Below, piece by piece: positions 56,001 through 63,777 of a DNA stretch of 64,000 nt. The stretch covers positions 7,710,174 through 7,774,173 of the forward strand of contig OU452223.1 in NCBI GenBank assembly GCA_911728455.2, given 5' to 3'. Position numbers and translations under genes: made by a program. The notes below the pieces were generated by a model. It made no database searches, was not told the DNA's origin, and saw nothing but the letters and a program-made list of their open reading frames with translations. The DNA comes from Marthasterias glacialis (lineage: Eukaryota > Echinodermata > Asteroidea > Forcipulatida > Asteriidae). The first letter of the stretch is position 1, and each line of letters begins with the position of its first letter.

Positions 56001-58216
56001 GTGAGTGAGAAAACACCTGTAAAACGCATTCAAATTTGTTGAGTACACCATGGCACCAGTTGATTTGAGTCAGTTCAGACTGCACATCTGAACTTAAATT
56101 TTGAGATCCAGCCAAGTATGGAGTCTGAACATTCCATCAAATTAATTTGTGAGCATTTTGAAGGCCTTTATGGACTGGGTCCAATTTCAAAAAGCCTGTA
56201 AGCAGTAGTTTTCAGCTTACAGAGATGGAGCTCCCCTTCTCTGAATTTTATAACTGCTGCTTACCTTAAATAAGGTAAAAGGCCTAGTAAATTACTAATG
56301 CTAGTGGCTGTCTCTAAATCTCTTTCATTTGTAAATATATTTGCTTAAAAATTCTGTATAGAAGATGCTAGTCAATAAACAGCTTTACATCAAATTGAGC
56401 CCAAATTAGTTGGACAAAAGGTGAAATCCGAATATTACCTGCAGTATTTGATTGTTTTTCTGTTGATTGATGACAATTGAAATGAGCTATATTTCCCTTT
56501 AATTTGTGTGTGGTCATACATTAGTTCTTTCTTTTTCTTTTCTTTTTTTCAAGCTGAATGTGTAGACTTTATCTTAACATTTGAGGAACAATAGTCATTG
56601 TAGCTGCAAATATGGAGACAAGTCTTACACCTCGGTTTAAAAAAAAAAGGTTCTTCTCATTTTAGTTAAAACGACATTCCTAATGAAGTTATTAGGCACC
56701 AGTGCATTGTGTTAATGAAACAGTTGAAGAAGAATGTGGAGTAACTGATATTTACTTAAAGAGAAAACATTATTTATTTCCATGTTTTTTGTTGTTGTTT
56801 TTTTTTGCATTTAACCAGTTGAGTTGAAATCTTTTCTGAACCCCAGAGTACGGTATTAAAATCAAATTTGACTCAAGTCATGTAAAGGATCAGCAGAATT
56901 AGAAATGAATTAAACACCCTGATTGCTTCACTGCAGGACAAAAGACCAGTTTGCCAGCGAAGCTCTTATCTGGCATATACTGAAACTTCCTGGATGCAAA
57001 GGCTATTGTGAAATTACCCAAAGATTGTCTGAACTACGTATACAACAGACAGCGTAGTATAACAACCTTTACAGCAGAAAATGTATTTTAAAAACCAGAG
57101 CAAAAACAATAGGAGTTGATCATTGACCTTTCTGTTGTCCTCAATGATGTAAGATTTAATGAACAGACTTACCTCATTCAACGTGTACAATACCCTGATG
57201 AAATTTAATTGTATCAGTTCAAAAACATTCAATCCTGACTTTGTACTAATGTAACTTTCAGGTAAGGCTCTGCTTCATGGGGGTTGTGTGATCCATGATA
57301 CAATAGCGAGATTGTGCACAGACATGACAGTATTACCTCAGTAGTTTTTGTAGCTCAAGCTAACCAAATCTGAAAGCATTCCTTTAAGGGTTCTAAAGCT
57401 AGAAATGGTGTTTTATTACTGACAGATCATCCTTGTCATTTTATTACTACATGTAGCAGTGATATTGGTAACCAGGCATTTTCATTTGGGATGGAGGAGG
57501 GGGCAGCTGGGGCAAAGACATAAATTTAGGGGGGCTATTGAAGGTATTGAACCATTCATTTGTGCTACGGCACTGATTGGTGGAACTTTCATCACATGAC
57601 ATTCACTATTACTCCCATCCGTATCAGCGATCAAAAATCCCATGGGGAATAGTATTTCCAATTTAACAGTTAGGATCATCCATGTTCCAATTTTTTTTTT
57701 TAAACAAAAGAACACCCGGGGGGGGGGGGGGGGTGCAAAAGGTTGTGATCCAATGAATATTAATTTTTTGCACTATTGTCAACCAAACACACAAACATGG
57801 CAACCACAACAGATATTCCTAGTTTCCTACGTTCGCGTCAATTTCTGATACTGATTTAAAGGACTTGACTGATTTTACAAATACATCAAATAACAAGGAT
57901 CTATATGTCAGTTATATAAAACAAATATTGAGTGGCTTTAATTCTTGACATGGAAGGAATATTATCACTCAGCAATTTTGACTGTTCCACTTCACAAGAT
58001 GAATCCGAGTTAAATTGAACAGTCTGAATTTTACCCAGCAATAATATTCCTCCCATTCCACTCTGAGCCACTCACTAATTTTATATTGATTTTTGCAGCC
58101 ACATTTGAAAAAAGAAAAAAAAATATACACCCATTCAAGAACATGAATACATTTCATCCAAAATGGAATACTCACTCAGTTGGAAACGCTGGATCATATT
58201 CATCAGCCATTTCCAT
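25878..58216 (-). CDS. SETD2: Histone-lysine N-methyltransferase SETD2 (H3K36 trimethylase)
   Basis: Twenty coding exons (58216-58176, 50333-50315, 49742-46336, 45425-45297, 44613-44562, 43558-43482, 43064-42941, 42113-42036, 41238-41141, 40386-40230, 38336-38196, 35821-35708, 34654-33743, 32207-31215, 30905-30663, 30124-30005, 28275-28121, 27937-27757, 27320-27219, 26024-25878) sum to 7290 nt, or 2429 residues; human SETD2 has about 2560. In order they encode an acidic disordered N-terminal half, AWS (about 1168-1217), SET (to about 1341, with NHSCDPN and ELTFDYQF), post-SET (KCLCGAANC), the LRI region, an RD/RE-rich tract, Pro/Gln-rich linkers, WW (about 2265-2294) and the SRI domain (about 2348-2429). 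In the known family the enzyme rides on RNA polymerase II through SRI binding to the phosphorylated C-terminal repeat and trimethylates H3K36 in transcribed genes. An in-frame TGA lies four codons before the ATG, supporting this start. Every catalytic and zinc-binding motif I checked is present. Confidence 0.96.
27219..27320 (-). CDS. SETD2: SETD2 exon 19: N-terminal half of SRI domain
   Basis: The acceptor is TTCTGTTCAG and the donor AAAG/GTAATA; both boundaries are phase 0. It encodes [20 protein letters not shown] and FKHLARK, which match the SRI helix-1 and loop residues that bind the polymerase II tail in the family. Confidence 0.97.
27757..27937 (-). CDS. SETD2: SETD2 exon 18: end of WW domain and TPTYDE linker
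   Basis: The acceptor CTCTTCAG is followed by the second half of the WW domain (QTQWDMPSW with the second signature tryptophan). The conserved linker [12 protein letters not shown] and DTSSELAKR follow. The donor is AAAG/GTTAGT. Entry phase is 2 and exit phase 0. Confidence 0.96.
28121..28275 (-). CDS. SETD2: SETD2 exon 17: Gln-rich linker and start of WW domain
   Basis: The acceptor is TTGTCTGAAG and the donor ACAAG/GTGTGT, with exit phase 2. A Gln/Ser/Pro linker leads into [19 protein letters not shown], the first strand of the WW domain. The intron after it splits the domain. Confidence 0.95.
30005..30124 (-). CDS. SETD2: SETD2 exon 16: Thr/Gln-rich linker
   Basis: The acceptor is TTTTGTTGCAG and the donor CAACAG/GTATGT; both boundaries are phase 0. 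It encodes 40 residues ([18 protein letters not shown] and onward), a low-complexity linker comparable to the Gln/Pro-rich stretch before the WW domain in vertebrates. Confidence 0.9.
30663..30905 (-). CDS. SETD2: SETD2 exon 15: Pro/Gln-rich linker
   Basis: The acceptor is TTTACTTGTAG and the donor CAGCAG/GTAGAC; both boundaries are phase 0. Eighty-one residues begin [20 protein letters not shown] and stay Pro/Gln-rich. A disordered spacer with no recognisable fold. Confidence 0.9.
31215..32207 (-). CDS. SETD2: SETD2 exon 14: conserved YRIPK site, RD/RE tract and Pro/His/Met-rich region
   Basis: The acceptor TTTATTTTGCAG precedes EIYRIPK, identical to the vertebrate EVYRIPK region except one residue. 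About 100 residues of alternating Arg with Asp or Glu follow (DNA about 31905-32185), then a coiled segment [16 protein letters not shown], which matches LSTEERRKLFEQEVAQ in human SETD2. The rest is rich in Pro, His, Met and Gly ([19 protein letters not shown] and onward). Both boundaries are phase 0; donor CACAG/GTTGGT. Confidence 0.95.
32543..32662. repeat. Degenerate CAAGTC-type array in a SETD2 intron
   Basis: About 120 bp of irregular CAAGTC, AAGTCA and AGTCATTTGGTC words, typical of a decayed short-period repeat. Not coding. Confidence 0.6.
33106..33352 (-). mobile_element. 5'-truncated Deu/V-type SINE in a SETD2 intron
   Basis: On the minus strand the core reads CTTGTGTCCTTGAGCAAGAC and AATTGCTTC, matching the Deu/V-like core of the SINE at 8963-9304. 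Both copies also share GCCACTCGAGG (plus strand) near the 3' end. A T run (33106-33132) is the poly(A) tail. No tRNA-like head remains. Confidence 0.75.
33743..34654 (-). CDS. SETD2: SETD2 exon 13: end of LRI region and disordered spacer
   Basis: The acceptor is TTAATTTTTAG and the donor CTCAAG/GTGGGC; both boundaries are phase 0. The start [20 protein letters not shown] matches vertebrate SETD2 (LEHLPIPTKNMLEESKVLPI). The remaining 270 residues are Ser/Thr/Asp/Glu-rich, with [12 protein letters not shown] as a conserved Thr-Pro patch, ending in [12 protein letters not shown] (human ATKLLDSWKDLK). Confidence 0.96.
35708..35821 (-). CDS. SETD2: SETD2 exon 12: helical LRI region
   Basis: The acceptor is GTATATGCAG and the donor TGGAG/GTATGT; both boundaries are phase 0. 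It encodes [20 protein letters not shown], matching CLKSFLERHGLSLLWIWMAE in human SETD2. Confidence 0.96.
36311..37163. mobile_element. Nonautonomous pogo/Tigger-type DNA transposon
   Basis: The termini CAGTCGACTCTCGTTAATAC (36311-36330) and its inverted copy (ending 37163) are typical of the pogo/Tigger branch of Tc1/mariner. TA lies on both sides as the target duplication. Subterminal repeats of (T)TAATACGAG- and ATACGAGGT-type occur at both ends. The interior of about 850 bp has no transposase frame. It sits in the SETD2 intron between the exons at 38196-38336 and 35708-35821. Confidence 0.9.
38196..38336 (-). CDS. SETD2: SETD2 exon 11: first LRI helices
   Basis: The acceptor is TTTGTTTGTAG and the donor TTAGAG/GTAATA; both boundaries are phase 0. 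It encodes [18 protein letters not shown], then [20 protein letters not shown], corresponding to the LRI region after post-SET (human VLSLSRLMVRIETLEQKL). Confidence 0.94.
38415..39840 (+). mobile_element. Dispersed repeat copy 1 in a SETD2 intron, carrying the minisatellite
   Basis: It begins near AACCAGTTGGCGCCGG (about 38426) and continues after the minisatellite with TTTTTGTGTAATCCCTGATT, then GGCTCAATGGAG, AGTGAACCAGGGATC and TCTTTGTTCTCTTGGC. The same landmarks in the same order occur at 41570-41990 (same strand) and at 50490-51075 (opposite strand). The family is unknown and no terminal repeats or reading frame are evident. Confidence 0.7.
38538..39427 (+). repeat. 35-bp minisatellite, 25 full copies
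   Basis: Twenty-five head-to-tail units of exactly 35 bp (38538-39412) and a 14-base partial unit form the array. Units differ only at scattered bases, for example CTATTG for CTACTG. Each has GCAAGGTCACCTGGTCA, which holds a CACCTG E-box and two nuclear-receptor-like half-sites (AGGTCA and TGGTCA) in the same direction two bases apart. It lies in the SETD2 intron between the post-SET and LRI exons. Confidence 0.97.
40230..40386 (-). CDS. SETD2: SETD2 exon 10: post-SET motif and basic linker
   Basis: The acceptor is TTAACACAG and the donor TCT/GTAAGT; entry phase 2, exit phase 0. [18 protein letters not shown] is the post-SET zinc-binding motif (human KCFCGSANCRGYLG). A Lys/Arg-rich stretch [18 protein letters not shown] follows. 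Confidence 0.97.
41141..41238 (-). CDS. SETD2: SETD2 exon 9: C-terminal SET core
   Basis: The acceptor is TTTCTTGTAG and the donor ATATGG/GTAAGG; entry phase 0, exit phase 2. [20 protein letters not shown], then TELTFDYQF, which contains the catalytic tyrosine region of SET enzymes (codon for Tyr about residue 1336). Confidence 0.98.
41570..41990 (+). mobile_element. Dispersed repeat copy 3 in a SETD2 intron
   Basis: It shares GAATACC-GAACAAAG, TTTTTGTGTAATCCCTGATT, GGCTCAATGGAGGTAAGTCA and AGTGAACCAGGGATCC with copy 1. At the place where copy 1 carries the minisatellite, this copy has only ordinary sequence (near 41650). The 112-residue frame at 41661-41999 is inside this repeat and has no protein features, so it is not called a gene. 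Confidence 0.65.
42036..42113 (-). CDS. SETD2: SETD2 exon 8: SET NHSCDPN motif
   Basis: The acceptor is AACAACATAG and the donor CAGAAG/GTATGA; both boundaries are phase 0. It encodes [20 protein letters not shown] and NCETQK, the S-adenosylmethionine and lysine-binding motif of the SET domain. Confidence 0.98.
42941..43064 (-). CDS. SETD2: SETD2 exon 7: central SET domain
   Basis: The acceptor is TTTTGCAATAG and the donor GATGAG/GTAAGA; entry phase 2, exit phase 0. [20 protein letters not shown], then [14 protein letters not shown], matches human FVLEYCGEVLDHKEFKAR and IHYYFMALKNDE. Confidence 0.98.
43482..43558 (-). CDS. SETD2: SETD2 exon 6: N-terminal SET strand
   Basis: The acceptor is AATTAACAG and the donor AAAGC/GTAAGT; entry phase 0, exit phase 2. 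It encodes [20 protein letters not shown], then KTDFKA. The usual GWGLRA motif of SETD2 reads GHGLKS here. Confidence 0.94.
44041..44150 (+). mobile_element. tRNA-like SINE head in a SETD2 intron
   Basis: A box-like TAGCTCAGTTGGTAGAGC and B box-like GGCTCAAATCC lie in 44041-44114. The acceptor-stem ends GGCTGGA and TCCAGTC pair along all seven positions with one G-T wobble, but the anticodon arm does not fold, so a SINE is more likely than a working tRNA. The A-rich tail (near 44140-44151) supports this. Confidence 0.6.
44562..44613 (-). CDS. SETD2: SETD2 exon 5: second half of AWS zinc cluster
   Basis: The acceptor is CCAATTGCAG and the donor TCCAAG/GTATGT; 52 nt, entry phase 2, exit phase 0. 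It encodes [17 protein letters not shown], with the AWS cysteines in the human SETD2 positions. Confidence 0.97.
45297..45425 (-). CDS. SETD2: SETD2 exon 4: first half of AWS domain
   Basis: The acceptor is TGATTCAG and the donor GAATG/GTAAGT; entry and exit phase 2. [16 protein letters not shown], then [16 protein letters not shown], which matches human RMQCECTPLS and [14 protein letters not shown]. Confidence 0.97.
46336..49742 (-). CDS. SETD2: SETD2 exon 3: large disordered N-terminal exon
   Basis: A 3407-nt exon; acceptor TTACTTTTAG, donor GAGAG/GTGAGT, entry phase 0, exit phase 2. It encodes about 1136 residues rich in Ser, Asp, Glu and Thr with no clear fold, corresponding to the long giant exon of vertebrate SETD2. 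Patches such as [12 protein letters not shown] and TRRSTRLRS are basic. The end [13 protein letters not shown] joins the AWS domain (human IEENVYLTER). Confidence 0.96.
50315..50333 (-). CDS. SETD2: SETD2 exon 2: 19-nt microexon
   Basis: The acceptor GACTGTAG (after TTGTTTTTTTCTCTTG about 35 bases upstream) and the donor TTTCAG/GTGTGT bound a 19-nt exon GGAACTTGAAAGCTTTCAG. It takes exon 1 from phase 2 to the phase 0 that the large exon 3 needs, giving EELESFQ at the joint. Without it, exon 1 would join exon 3 out of frame and stop after a few codons. Confidence 0.8.
50490..51075 (-). mobile_element. Dispersed repeat copy 2 in the first SETD2 intron
   Basis: The minus strand reads AACCAGTTGGCGCCGGCTG (starting near 51066), TGGTTTTTGTGTAAATCTCC, GGCTCAATGAATCTTAAGTC, GTGAACCAGGGATACAGCC and TTTGTTCTCTTGGCTTTG, in the order seen in copy 1. 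It has no minisatellite. It is about 600 bp long, so the family is probably about that size with copy 1 enlarged by the array. Confidence 0.7.
54047..54110 (-). promoter_or_regulatory. Possible alternative 5' exon / YY1-like site in SETD2 intron 1
   Basis: The minus strand has CAAGATGGCGGACCGGG near 54090, a YY1-type AAGATGGCGG motif often found just downstream of transcription starts. About 40 bases on, TTC/GTAAGG could be a splice donor. A transcript from here would have only a six-codon frame (MADRVM then stop), so it would be a leader exon at best. The evidence is a motif only. Confidence 0.25.
58176..58216 (-). CDS. SETD2: SETD2 exon 1: start codon and conserved N-terminal peptide
   Basis: ATG at 58216-58214, donor ACTGA/GTGAGT, exit phase 2. 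The encoded [14 protein letters not shown] matches the human SETD2 start MGDFYDPEHPTPEE at its YDPxxPT pattern, which identifies the exon although it is nearly 8 kb from the next. An in-frame TGA four codons upstream shows the start is here or at the third codon's ATG. The 5' leader ends in AGGAAAAAGTGAACTATCCCT. Confidence 0.88.
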
Positions 58217-60050
58217 AGGGATAGTTCACTTTTTCCTCTTTCAGCGTCCGTAAACAGGTAAAATCACATTTCTGATTAGTCTGACTAATCCAATATTGGC
58301 CTACATGTACATGTACACGTATCCATCGCTTCAATGACTTCAGACATGATCAGTTGGTATCTAGTACCTATAAAAACCAACAAGTTAACACTTAAATTCA
58401 GCAGATTTAAAATGGATATAATATTAATAAGAACATTGTGCAAGATTAAGCACCTAAATAAACACATGGTTTTTCTAAAAAAGTAGATACTTGGTTTGCA
58501 TTGTTGTTGAAATTTCATTTCAATGTACCAATTTACAATCTCATGATGACGTTACAAAAGTCTTCATCAAACATATTAAAAGGTTTTGCACCCACAGGTA
58601 ATTTGTTATAATAAATAAAATAAATGCATCTGTTTTTGATAATAATATTAATAGTCCTAACTCTTGTCTTGATTCATCAAATACACAAATGTAAATGTCA
58701 TTGAGATTACACTCTTGTCACTTAACCTATTTTCTTCCCCCATGCTAAACCTATGTTGTTGTTTTTTAAACTAAGTCACATCATGCACGTTGCAACTTGC
58801 ATTAATAAACCCTTTCATGGTAACTAGGGCCTATGCCCCGCCATGTTAAAATTTGCCCTGTGCGAAGTCCTGTGGTACATCTCAAACTCTGCAACTTGAT
58901 AATCCCACTTGACGAACAGCATGAGAAGTACGCGTGATGTTACAAAATGTGTAAATGCTTTTTCAAAATAAACCAGGCACCATGGCACATTGGCATCGAG
59001 GCATATTCAGGAATACTTCACATGCTGCATAGTTAAATATTATTAACTGAATACTGTGAAACTTTGATTTGAATGAAAGGGTCCATGTATCATTTACAGC
59101 AGCAATTTAGTTTTTAGCATATTTATCACTCAGACTCAGAGTCATACCATGTCACTCACAGTTTTTACACAATGGTAATGAATGGTACATCTGTTTAAAC
59201 ACAACATGCACGTTGCAATTTGCATAACTATAAATAATCATTTAAAATTAGATTTATCGATACATTATTTTATTAAATAGGGCAGCATAATCAGCATAAC
59301 TCAACTGTGACTGTTGTGTAAAAAAATAAACCTCCAATCTCCGAAAACGCAGGTGAAATAATTGTTGCTGTTTGCTCATGCCTATGACGTCATCGTGATG
59401 TTTAGTTCATTTGCTATAAATTATAATTTAAACACACTATTTAACTTGAAATCAAACCCTTTTTCCGGTAGAGCTTTTCCGTAGGCAATGGAGCCGTTTT
59501 GTTTGTCCTGAATAGCACGTTCGGAGAGGCTCAAAAAAATCGAAGGTCGAGTTTGGACGAATTGGCCTGGGCAGGCTATAGGGGGCGCCCTAGTTGTACA
59601 TACTAAACTATCGGTCTCTTGATGACAGCCAAGAAGTGTCAATGGCTTTCCGGCTCCGCCGTACCGTCGAAGCATGTTTTCAAAACAACTGACGGAGTCT
59701 AAACTGGAGGCAGAACAAGCCGTGGCTTTGATTTATGTCAATTTCTTGGGGGATATACATCATTACATGTAGCTCGTTTATGACGCGTGGGGCCGGAGCC
59801 CGGGTTGGGAAGGTTTACAAGAAAAAAATATGTGAACATTTTTGAACTGAGGGTCGCTTATAGCTCACAATCCTTGCCCCCTCCCTATAAAAAAAACATC
59901 TGAAAGAAAAGGCTTTCTAAAACTGTGTGATTCCTTTGTCTATTTGAAAAAACGCAAGCATGGTTATGCTCTCACTCATTGAAACTTAATCACAACAAAT
60001 CTATGTTAGCATTGGAGGTTCAGTTGTAAACTTGAGTCACTCCATATGCA

Positions 60051-60720
60051 GATTGTCCATGCTCTGATATTTCATCTCGTTTAGACTTTTGTAATTCTCT
60101 CAATTACCGAGCACTGAAATTGCCAGATTTGTTCCAATATGTCCAGCAGTTCAAGTCTCCGCCAGTTGTAAATCGGTTCGACCAGCTACGTAATATTGGT
60201 GTCATATGACAGTATTTAACTCGCCCTGCCACTGATAAGATTGTCCATGCTCTTATTTCATCTCGTTTAGACTTTTGTAATTCAGCTTCTTTAATCAATA
60301 TTACCAAACACTGAAATTGCCAGATTTGATTCCAATAATTATTTCCAGCAGTTCAAGTCTCCGCCAGTTGTAAATCGGTTCGACCAGCTCCGTAACATTG
60401 GTGTCATACGCCGTATTTAACTCGCCCTGTCACTGGAAGATTGTCCATGCTCTTATTTCATCTTGTTCAGACTTTTGTAATTCTCTTCTTTGTCAATTAC
60501 CAAACACTGAAATTGCCAGATTACAGACAGAGGCTTCAAAACACAGCTGCCCGAATTGTTACATTATCAAATCGCAGGAGTCACATCACACCAGTGTTAC
60601 AATCTCCCAATTGGTTCCCTATGTCTCATTGTATTGTATTTAAATTACTTTTTGGGGCCTGTTATTTTCCGCTCCAGAGTACAATTCCAGTTTGTTCATT
60701 CCCTCTATAGAAAACTTCGG
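60051..60720 (+). mobile_element. CR1/L2/Jockey-like LINE fragment with internal tandem repeats
   Basis: The frames near 60439-60620 read KIVHALISS, then DFCNSLL and, with a frame change, NTAARIV followed by RSHITPVL and NWFPMSHCIVFKLL. This is the familiar C-terminal end of LINE reverse transcriptases (typically VHAFISSRLDYCNSLL and HITPVLxxLHWLPV). The first segment is repeated three times head to tail with starts at 60051, 60239 and 60439 (188 and 200 bp units). The fragment is frameshifted and 5'-truncated, with no upstream reverse-transcriptase domain. Confidence 0.8.
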
Positions 60721-61511
60721 TCCTGTATGGCGTGGGGTCCGGGGCCCGCTTAAGGTCCCGGGGAAATGTTGTAAGGCTTGAAGCTCTGTAGTGCATTATA
60801 AGCCCCACTGGAAACTTTTGAGCAACATATATTTTAACATTTCAGCTCTTTTCAAGATTAAAGGGCCCATGAAGTGCATTTTTTTTTAAATACATTTTTT
60901 ATCAAATATCCATGCTTAAGGACAGGTTAAAGAAAATGAAAAGTTTTTGTACTAAAATTAAGATTTAATATACTATTTTTTTATTTTTTTTTCAGAAGTT
61001 CCGGCCCCCACCATATTTTTAGGGGGGGAGGGCATTGTCTCATTGGATTTGTTATTTGCTCTTCATTGTCTCTTCTTCTCTGCGCCTTGAATATCTATTT
61101 AGATCGATTTGGCGCATTAGAAATAACCTTTATTATTTATTTATTAAGGGTATAAATGCTCACTTTCCCAACGTTCTTTACCCTTTTTTGCAGTGATTTT
61201 TTTTAGTCCTCATTACAAACGAAATAACAGGCGGCTGATGGGTGGCTACATCGTCGTCCGACGCCCACATATAGCTAAAAAAATAAACGTCTTTTGCAGT
61301 AGAATATTGGTAGTTTATGAATGATTAAAAACAATGGCACAACATACAATTTTAATAAAAGGGCTGAGTAACTGTTATTATTACCAAAAGCCGACTGTTG
61401 ATGTGAGATCACAGCATGTATTTCGACGTACTTTGCCATCAGCTCAGATGACGTATACCCACTATAGGTCACGTGATGACATGCATTGGTCGCACAATCG
61501 GTCTATATAGA

Positions 61512-62085
61512 CCCAGCGGCGTAGCGAAGGCACTTTCTTTGGGGATGTGGAAGCCTAGATTTGCCGACTGACATTATCAAATGAAAATAAAAGCACAATG
61601 ATATGGGACTGACCAACATGTGGGGTTTGGGGGCATAGCCCTGACGCTCATGAGGTTTTTCAGTGATTCGAAGGTTTAAAATGGCCCTCAGATGCCGATC
61701 ATTGGACGACTCGAAATGCAAGCTTTGAAAACCGTAATTTCTTTTGCGAATCCCCTGTTGGAGTGTTTGGACACAAATTATATAGTGGGATCCAGAGGTG
61801 AAGCCCCGGACGCTCTACGGTTTTTAGTGTTTTCAGGTCTAAGGAGGACCGTCAAGTTGCCGAATTCGAAAACTATAGACGTTTAATTTTGAAACTCAAA
61901 CTTTTAATACTTTGGACTCGGGTCAAATCCCTTCCTCTTGGAGTTTATGGGGGCAACAAATTCTTATCGGGGGTCCGCGGGCGAAGCACCGAACGCTCTA
62001 CGGCTTTAAATGCAGACTTCGGAAAATATTGGGGATGACCCCCCCCCCCCCCCCACCCCAACCCCCCGGTCGCTACGCTGCTGGG
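61512..62085. mobile_element. DNA element with CCCAGCGGCGTAGCG ends and three internal repeats
   Basis: The left end CCCAGCGGCGTAGCG (61512-61526) and the right end CGCTACGCTGCTGGG (ending 62085) are inverted copies with one mismatch. Inside are three degenerate copies of a block of about 110-130 bp, each with a GGGG(G)-AGCCC(T/C)GACGCTC-type core (near 61630, 61800, 61985). No reading frame. A run of C precedes the right end. Confidence 0.7.
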
Positions 62086-62218
62086 CTGTATAAACCCAGT
62101 ACGGGTCAGGTGACTTGGAGAGCGCAGTCGGTGTACTGATCTTCCAAACATGTTTAAATGAATTTTAAAATGCGTATTTTTGTTCCGATTCATTATTAGG
62201 CCAACCACTCGTGCAAAC

Positions 62219-62301
62219 GAGGGAACACACCATGATGTTCCAAACAATATATTGTTTTATAATAACAATATATTGTTTGGAACATCATGGTGTGTTCCCT
62301 C
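62219..62301. repeat. Perfect 38-bp hairpin
   Basis: The arms 62219-62256 and 62264-62301 are exact inverted copies with a 7-base spacer. The arm begins GAGGGAACACACCATGATG. It is probably a foldback element or the remains of a very young MITE. Confidence 0.95.
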
Positions 62302-63382
62302 ATCTTATAATGTAATACTGTTACCCTTGCTCTATAATAAAAACAAAACAAAAACAACAACAAACAAACTGACCGACTGACCCTCCACTGCGTATGGCAT
62401 CTACCCACTGCCACCCGTCTCTGCTTCCACTGACATTTCGCTGACAAAATTGTGTTCAGGATGCAAAATGATGTATAAACTAGCTTTTTGGCAGAAATTT
62501 TCCCTTTTTTTAGTGAAATATCTGAACTGTTTTTATGCAGTAAAAGTTTGCCTTTGTTTTGGATAGTAAGTTTTATGAAATCATATATATGTGTATAATT
62601 TTACTGTATTATTAATCAAAAAAATTAACCAGCTGTATTTTTACAGAGGAGGCCGCCCTACTTTTGCCAACCACGGTTGGCAAAACTTGCGTCTGTGACG
62701 TTGCAAAAGAAACGTATGGAAAAACACGCTGGCCGGGGAAAAAATGGCGCAGCGAGATCGAACACCCATAGGAACGAGGTTGGACCCCTCATGCTTGGGG
62801 TACATCGGTCCGACGGCCGGTCCAACACACGACCGATATAATATTATACACATTACATTGTACATTGTTGTACATCCACACTCAGAGCCGGATGTCCGTT
62901 CGTCCGTCTGTGCATGTAGTACACATTATACATGGTTTTAGTCTAGTTCCTGTGCTGCAGACGTTGGGCTGATGACTGAGAATGAAGCGACTAAATTGAA
63001 TTGTCAGTGATGATGATCGACTTTAAAAACTCGAAAGTAAATAGGTAATTCAGTAATGTCAATGTTTTTGTTTGAACCTTTGTGTTTATGAAATGATTGG
63101 GCTTTTGATTTAGTTTAAAAATGCTGTCAGTGACAGTGCCACTGACTGGTCATGCGAATGAATTGCGAATGGGTTGTGCTGGTCAATACTGCACTGGTTG
63201 TCTCTTCGTCTGTTCGTCTTCCATCCAGCGCGCGTATAAAATTATGTAGATCAGAGCTGTTTAGTTATCACATAGAGAGCCAGGACTTGTTCTATGGAAT
63301 CATGATCAGTCAGATCATATCCTTGCTCTATGGTCAGATACTTATGAGTAACTGGGGCGCTGTTGTGTTAGTGTTAGTGTGA

Positions 63383-63456
63383 GGTTGCGATGACCGTAAC
63401 CCTTCATCCTCCCGACGCCGATAGTCGGAAGGATGGACATGGGTTACGATCATCGC
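63383..63456. repeat. Imperfect hairpin with about 34-bp arms
   Basis: GTTGCGATGACCGTAACCC on the left faces GGGTTACGATCATCGCAAC on the right, and CTCCCGAC faces GTCGGAAG. The arms have several mismatches and the spacer is under 10 bases. Confidence 0.75.
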
Positions 63457-63627
63457 AACTACATGAAAGCCGTTTAACTCCTTTTTTTTTTGACTTAGAG
63501 ACGGTCGTACTAGCTCCCCAAGGAAGCATGGGGGTATCCGCTGTGATGGAGGCGGTTCGCTATGATGGTGTGATACACTGTTCCAAAAAATTGCCTAAGT
63601 TATGAAAAAGACTCAACAAAATAGCTG

Positions 63628-63777
63628 AAAAAACATCAATTTGGAGGACAGAAAACGATTTTTAGTAGGCCCTACAATTCAGTGCCTGGGTACTCAAAAT
63701 ATCAAAGATGAAGTAGCAGGCACTGAATTGTAGGGCCTACTCAAAATCGTTTTCTGTCCTCCAAATTGATGTTTTTT
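63628..63777. repeat. 61-bp hairpin with 28-base spacer
   Basis: The arms 63628-63688 and 63717-63777 match inverted at 60 of 61 positions. The arm begins AAAAAACATCAATTTGGAGG and includes GTAGGCCCTACAATTC. No coding capacity; a MITE-like foldback is likely. Confidence 0.95.

Noticed and set aside
59421-59675. 84-residue minus-strand frame above SETD2
   Set aside because: No conserved features and no matching donor; may be promoter-proximal DNA.
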